Origin: Clostridia bacterium
GTDB taxonomy: Bacteria > Bacillota > Clostridia > Oscillospirales > Acutalibacteraceae
Assembly (NCBI GenBank): GCA_017380575.1
Contig: JAFODS010000004.1
Span: 48,645 to 112,644 of the forward strand
Direction: 5' to 3'
Length of the DNA: 64,000 nt
Positions 60,394 to 64,000 of this stretch are shown here, one piece after another (the stretch's first letter is position 1; every line of letters starts with the position of its first letter). The position numbers and the translations under genes were made by a program. Under the pieces are notes generated by a model. The model was not told where the DNA came from and made no database searches. It saw only the letters and a program-made list of their open reading frames with translations.

Positions 60394-61725
60394 ATGAAAA
60401 GCTTTGATGCGAAAAAATTTCTCAGCATTGTGTTCATTTGTATTATAGTCTTTTTTATGGGTACAATCGGTGTGAAGTATGTTATGTCAAACGTGTTTCA
60501 TATTTACCCGCAAGTTCAGAATGCCGCCGAAGGTCAGCCTGATGAAGAACAGACACCGTCCTTTGATTGGTCAAATGATTATCCTTTTTCAGGCACTTAC
60601 GGTTTCAGTTTTGAAACTTCCGAAGTTGTTGAATCTAAACTGGAAGAATCTTCACCCATTAAAACTTTCGAAAACTCTGTCAAGAATATTGAGGGAAACA
60701 TCGACTACTACTCTTCAAATCTTCTTCTCGGCAGAATGAAGTTTGTTGAATTGAATGCGTCGTTCAATAAGTTGGTTGGTATGAACATCGTTTCGGGAAC
60801 TGATTCTGTTGTTGTTATGAGAAACGGTTATCTCACCTTTGAAGCAAAGCCAATTTCAACTGAATATGCTGAAGAAAGCACGTCCTATTTTTCGGATTGG
60901 CTTAGTGAAAAAAACATCAATTTCCTTTATGTTCAGTGTCCGTCAAAGGAAAGTCCGATTGACAATCAGCTTCCGCACGGAATCGAAGACAATTACAACC
61001 TGAATACCGACAATCTTATAAAGGGTCTTTCAGAAAATAATGTTCCGCATATCGATTTAAGAAAGAATCTCAGCGCTGACTTCGAAGACTATTATTCAAG
61101 ATTTTTCAAAACCGATCATCATTGGATACCCGAAACAGGCGTTTGGGCGGCAGGTGTTATCGCAAACGAGCTTAACAAAAGATACGATTACAATATCAAT
61201 ACAGAGATCGGCAATATTGATAACTACAATGTTGATGTTTACGAAAAATATTGTTTGGGCTCGCAAGGAAAGAAAACTACACTCAAATATGCCGACCCCG
61301 AAGACATCAGCTTTATTTATCCGAAAGTAGAAACTTCATTCTCTGTAAAATACGACAACAACGAAACCCTAAACGGCAGATTTGAAGATACACTTCTTCG
61401 CAAAAACGTATTTGACAGAATAGATTACTACAACGTTTCAACTTATTCGGCATATTTACACGGCAATCATTCTTGCGTAACCGTACATAACAACAATGTA
61501 ACTAACGGAAAACGTATGGTTTATATTATGGACTCATTCAGTGCAAGTGTTGTTCCGTATCTCGCAATGGAAGTTGAAGATATGCTTGTTCTTGACCTGA
61601 GAAGCTTCAACGGAAGCGTAACAACAGCTATTGAGGAGTTCAATCCCGACACAGTAATCGTTGCCTACAACCCGTCAACATTATCGGCTGACACGAGTCA
61701 TTACGGCACATTTAATTTCGAATAA
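60394..61725 (+). CDS. DHHW/AlgX-like protein, partner of the MBOAT acyltransferase
   Basis: A 443-residue protein with one N-terminal transmembrane anchor (about 11-32) and an outer SGNH-like domain. FKTDHHWIPETGVWAAG is the DHHW motif and YIMDSFSASVVPYLAM carries the Ser. Such proteins transfer acetyl from the MBOAT partner to the polysaccharide. The start follows AAAGGCGTGAT. The mobile element between it and the MBOAT gene may alter co-expression. Confidence 0.85.
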   Translation: MKSFDAKKFLSIVFICIIVFFMGTIGVKYVMSNVFHIYPQVQNAAEGQPDEEQTPSFDWSNDYPFSGTYGFSFETSEVVESKLEESSPIKTFENSVKNIEGNIDYYSSNLLLGRMKFVELNASFNKLVGMNIVSGTDSVVVMRNGYLTFEAKPISTEYAEESTSYFSDWLSEKNINFLYVQCPSKESPIDNQLPHGIEDNYNLNTDNLIKGLSENNVPHIDLRKNLSADFEDYYSRFFKTDHHWIPETGVWAAGVIANELNKRYDYNINTEIGNIDNYNVDVYEKYCLGSQGKKTTLKYADPEDISFIYPKVETSFSVKYDNNETLNGRFEDTLLRKNVFDRIDYYNVSTYSAYLHGNHSCVTVHNNNVTNGKRMVYIMDSFSASVVPYLAMEVEDMLVLDLRSFNGSVTTAIEEFNPDTVIVAYNPSTLSADTSHYGTFNFE

Positions 61726-61740
61726 ATAATACTTTTAGCA

Positions 61741-61777
61741 AAAACGCACAGTATCTGTAATATTGTGCGTTTTTTTA
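61741..61777 (+). terminator. Terminator after the DHHW gene
   Basis: AAAACGCACA/TGTGCGTTTT perfect 10-bp stem with a T-run. Confidence 0.85.
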
Positions 61778-61778
61778 C

Positions 61779-61807
61779 TTTACTTTTTTGATTTAATGTG
61801 CTAAAAT
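61779..61807 (+). promoter_or_regulatory. Promoter of the yerC-like operon
   Basis: TTTACT (61779-61784), 17 bp, TAAAAT (61802-61807), directly after the preceding terminator. Confidence 0.55.
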
Positions 61808-61836
61808 ACAAACAATAATTCTATCGGAGTGTTGTT

Positions 61837-62133
61837 ATGAAAAGAAACCTTAACGATGAAAACATTGATCTTCTCTTCAATGCAATCCTTGAATTGCGCA
61901 CTTATGAGGAATGTGCTGACTTTTTTGATGACCTTTGCACTGTGACAGAGCTCAAGTCTATCTCACAGCGAATCAAGGTTGCAAAGATGCTTCGCGACAA
62001 ATGTGTTTACAGCGACATTGTTGCTCAGACAGGTGCAAGCACGGCAACTATCAGCCGCGTTAACCGTTCACTTCAGTACGGCAGCAACGGCTATGAAGTT
62101 TTGTTCCAGAGGATAGAAGAAAAAAATGAGTGA
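61837..62133 (+). CDS. YerC/YecD family TrpR-related DNA-binding protein
   Basis: A 98-residue helical protein. LFNAILELRTYEECADFFDD and the helix-turn-helix VYSDIVAQTGASTATISRVNRSL show the TrpR-like fold. Family members are small regulators whose target is mostly unknown. The gene overlaps the methyltransferase gene by 8 bases. Confidence 0.93.
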   Translation: MKRNLNDENIDLLFNAILELRTYEECADFFDDLCTVTELKSISQRIKVAKMLRDKCVYSDIVAQTGASTATISRVNRSLQYGSNGYEVLFQRIEEKNE

Positions 62134-62884
62134 GTATAATGCATTTGCCGAAGTCTATGACAGACTTACGGGAAATATTGAATATTCAAAGCGTGCAGAG
62201 TTTATCCGCACGCTTCTTACACGTAACGGGGTAAATGAAGGTGCTATCGTGCTTGATCTTGCTTGCGGTACAGGCAGCCTTACGGTTGAGCTTGCAAAAT
62301 ACGGCTACGATATGATCGGCATTGATTCAAGTCCGATGATGCTGACACAGGCACAGGAAAAGAAATATGAATATGAATTCCCGATGCTTTTCCTTTGCCA
62401 GGATATGACAGAACTTGACCTTTTCGGCACAATTGATGCGGCAGTATGCACTCTTGACAGCCTCAATCACCTTGAAACACCCGAAGATATTGCAAAAACA
62501 ATCGCCAAAGTCGGTCTTTTTATGAACCACGGCGGTATATTTATCTTCGATGTGAATACAATATATAAGCATCGCGAAATTCTCGGCAACAACACTTTTG
62601 TTTACGACTGTGACGATGTTTACTGCGTATGGCAGAATCAGCTCAGCGACGACGACAGCGTTGAAATAAACCTTGATATTTTCGAATATGATGACGGTGC
62701 ATATTTCAAAGAAAGCGAAAGCTTCAGGGAAATCGCCTGCCCTCTTGAGGATTACAAAAAATGGCTCAGCGATGCTGAATTTGAGATAATCGACATTTAC
62801 GATGAAATGACTTTCAATAAGCTTTGCGACACTACACAGCGTGCAGTTTTTGTTGCAAGGTATAACGGAAAAGCGGAGGACTAA
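62126..62884 (+). CDS. Class I SAM-dependent methyltransferase
   Basis: A 252-residue cytoplasmic enzyme. The SAM site VLDLACGTGSLTVELA (motif I) and MIGIDSSPMMLTQAQ (motif II) are complete, and LFLCQDMTELDLFG and CTLDSLNHL follow the usual order. The acceptor substrate is unknown; the C-terminal domain (DIFEYDDGAYFKESESFREI) resembles small-molecule methyltransferases. It overlaps the regulator gene by 8 bases and runs 3 bases before hslO. Confidence 0.9.
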   Translation: MSEYNAFAEVYDRLTGNIEYSKRAEFIRTLLTRNGVNEGAIVLDLACGTGSLTVELAKYGYDMIGIDSSPMMLTQAQEKKYEYEFPMLFLCQDMTELDLFGTIDAAVCTLDSLNHLETPEDIAKTIAKVGLFMNHGGIFIFDVNTIYKHREILGNNTFVYDCDDVYCVWQNQLSDDDSVEINLDIFEYDDGAYFKESESFREIACPLEDYKKWLSDAEFEIIDIYDEMTFNKLCDTTQRAVFVARYNGKAED

Positions 62885-62887
62885 GAA

Positions 62888-63766
62888 ATGGATAAACTTG
62901 TAAGATGTATTTCGACTGACGGCACACTTGTTATTATGGCTGCCGAAACAACAGATATGGTTGAAAAAGCACAGCAGATTCATCAGACATCTGCAGTAAC
63001 ATCTGCCGCACTCGGCAGACTGCTTACAGCTTCAAGCCTTATGGGAAGTATGCTCAAGGGCGAAAACGAATCCGTTACACTCCGCATCAACGGTGGCGGC
63101 CCTGCAGGTACGGTTATGGCTGTTTCTGATTCATGGGGTAACGCGAGAGGTTATGTAACAAATCCCGTTGTTGAAATTCCGCTTAATTCAAAGGGTAAGC
63201 TCGACGTTGCAGGTGCAATCGGCACAGACGGATTCCTCACGGTTATCAAGGACCTTAACCTCAAGGAGCCTTACATCGGTCAGACACCTATTTTTACGGG
63301 TGAAATTGCAGAGGACATCACAAGCTACTATGCAACAAGCGAACAGCTTCCGTCAGTTTGTGCTCTCGGTGTGCTTGTTAACCCTGACCTTTCAATCAAA
63401 AAAGCCGGCGGATTCATCATCCAGCTTCTTCCGACAGCTTTTGACGATACAATTGATGCCGTTGAAAGATGCATTACAGGCATCCCCTCTGTTACACAGA
63501 TGCTTTGCGACGGTATGACACCTGAAGAAATCTGCCACAGAGTGCTTTCCGAGTTTGAGCTTGAGGTGCTTGACGATTCTTATCCTGTTTACAAATGCAA
63601 CTGTTCAAAAGAAAGAGTTGAGGGTGCATTGATTTCAACAGGCATCAAAACACTCAAAGAGCTTGAGCTTGAAGAAAAAACAGAAGTGTCCTGTCAGTTC
63701 TGCGATAAGAAGTATACTTTCAGCGGAAGCGACATCACAGAGCTCATCAAAAAAGCTGAAAAATAA
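62888..63766 (+). CDS. hslO: Redox-regulated chaperone Hsp33
   Basis: A 292-residue chaperone that is activated by oxidative stress. The core (about 1-180) has TLRINGGGPAGTVMAVSD and SEQLPSVCALGVLVN. The C-terminal zinc switch has the CxC (CNC) and CxxC (CQFC) pair that forms disulfides on oxidation. AGCGGAGGAC-like bases lie 7 before the ATG. Last gene of the operon with yerC and the methyltransferase. Confidence 0.97.
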   Translation: MDKLVRCISTDGTLVIMAAETTDMVEKAQQIHQTSAVTSAALGRLLTASSLMGSMLKGENESVTLRINGGGPAGTVMAVSDSWGNARGYVTNPVVEIPLNSKGKLDVAGAIGTDGFLTVIKDLNLKEPYIGQTPIFTGEIAEDITSYYATSEQLPSVCALGVLVNPDLSIKKAGGFIIQLLPTAFDDTIDAVERCITGIPSVTQMLCDGMTPEEICHRVLSEFELEVLDDSYPVYKCNCSKERVEGALISTGIKTLKELELEEKTEVSCQFCDKKYTFSGSDITELIKKAEK

Positions 63767-63789
63767 TAAGAAAAATTTACATAAAACTA

Positions 63790-63818
63790 TTGACAAACGA
63801 TTTTTCTTGTAGTATAGT
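63790..63818 (+). promoter_or_regulatory. Promoter of the tRNA pair
   Basis: Perfect TTGACA (63790-63795), 17 bp, TATAGT (63813-63818), 44 bases before tRNA-Val. No terminator is seen between hslO and it. Confidence 0.8.
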
Positions 63819-63861
63819 TATTAAGCTGTTGAGAGACAGTAAGAGAAAATGACGAGTCCGT

Positions 63862-63937
63862 GGGAGCATAGCTCAGCTGGGAGAGCATCTGCCTTACAAG
63901 CAGAGGGTCACAGGTTCGAGCCCTGTTGTTCCCACCA
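63862..63937 (+). tRNA. tRNA-Val (anticodon UAC)
   Basis: A complete 76-base cloverleaf. Acceptor stem GGGAGCA/TGTTCCC, anticodon loop CTTACAA with UAC, T loop GGTTCGAGCC, and the CCA end encoded. Confidence 0.97.
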
Positions 63938-63940
63938 CAC

Positions 63941-64000
63941 GGCCCGGTAGTTCAGTTGGTTAGAACGCTAGCCTGTCACGCTAGAGGTCGACGGTTCGAG
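63941..64000 (+). tRNA. tRNA-Asp (anticodon GUC), cut by the window end
   Basis: It starts GGCCCGG, has the D arm TTCAGTTGGTTAGAA and an anticodon loop CTGTCAC with GUC. The T arm and 3' end lie beyond the window. Only 3 bases separate it from tRNA-Val. Confidence 0.95.

Overview
The window is ordinary chromosome of a low-to-moderate GC Gram-positive anaerobe of the class Clostridia, most likely Oscillospirales/Ruminococcaceae-like. The evidence is the complete hrcA-grpE-dnaK-dnaJ operon with a CIRCE operator, the ctsR-mcsA-mcsB-clpC operon with CtsR boxes, ECF-type vitamin transporters, a dockerin-bearing secreted protein, many secreted or cytoplasmic glycan-active enzymes, and strong AGGAGG/AGGTGAT ribosome binding sites with several TTG starts. 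No rRNA, phage, plasmid, CRISPR array or transposase gene is visible. The species cannot be named from this sequence.

Layout. 1-1 kb: end of ileS, then a gene-poor 550 bp stretch with a mosaic of GTAGGG/CCCTAC-bounded palindromes and a broken coding remnant. 1-8 kb: housekeeping genes (a PHP-domain protein, an S1-domain protein, DUF951, prfA, a fused threonylcarbamoyl-AMP synthase/dephospho-CoA kinase, an M18 aminopeptidase). 8-17 kb: GH36 alpha-galactosidase flanked by a 19-bp direct repeat, then a small membrane protein, maf, a Nudix hydrolase, a Cys/Asp-rich zinc-ribbon protein, efp, a secreted C39-like/SH3/dockerin protein, an M24 aminopeptidase and class II fba. 17-30 kb: accessory hydrolases (tandem GDPDs, GH16, metallophosphatase, alkaline-phosphatase-type phosphodiesterase, beta-propeller, GH42-like protein, MFS and ECF transporters, ADP-ribosylglycohydrolase, secreted lipase-like protein). 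30-39 kb: a TAXI-TRAP transporter operon, then an apparently cytoplasmic glycan set (GH43/GH32-like propeller, sialidase-like BNR protein, SGNH esterase) with a uridine-kinase-like/ECF pair.

39-45 kb is the heat-shock operon, with a HAD phosphatase behind dnaJ. 44.8-51.4 kb is a seven-gene surface-glycan cluster with the core of a GDP-heptose pathway (GHMP heptose kinase; fused heptose nucleotidyltransferase/GmhB phosphatase), two SDR enzymes, a cupin and two polytopic membrane proteins. 51.4-56 kb is the CtsR/McsAB/ClpC stress operon. 56-62 kb has a GH5 enzyme, a secreted SGNH esterase and an MBOAT/DHHW O-acetylation pair. 61.8-64 kb has a TrpR-like regulator, a methyltransferase, Hsp33 and a tRNA-Val/tRNA-Asp pair.

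The most interesting non-genic signal is a family of miniature inverted-repeat elements of about 260-275 bp. One copy (60102-60375) has perfect termini and sits in the TA of the MBOAT stop codon. A diverged copy (40884-41143) separates dnaK from dnaJ. A deleted copy (37705-37757) appears to serve as a terminator between convergent genes. No transposase for them lies in the window.
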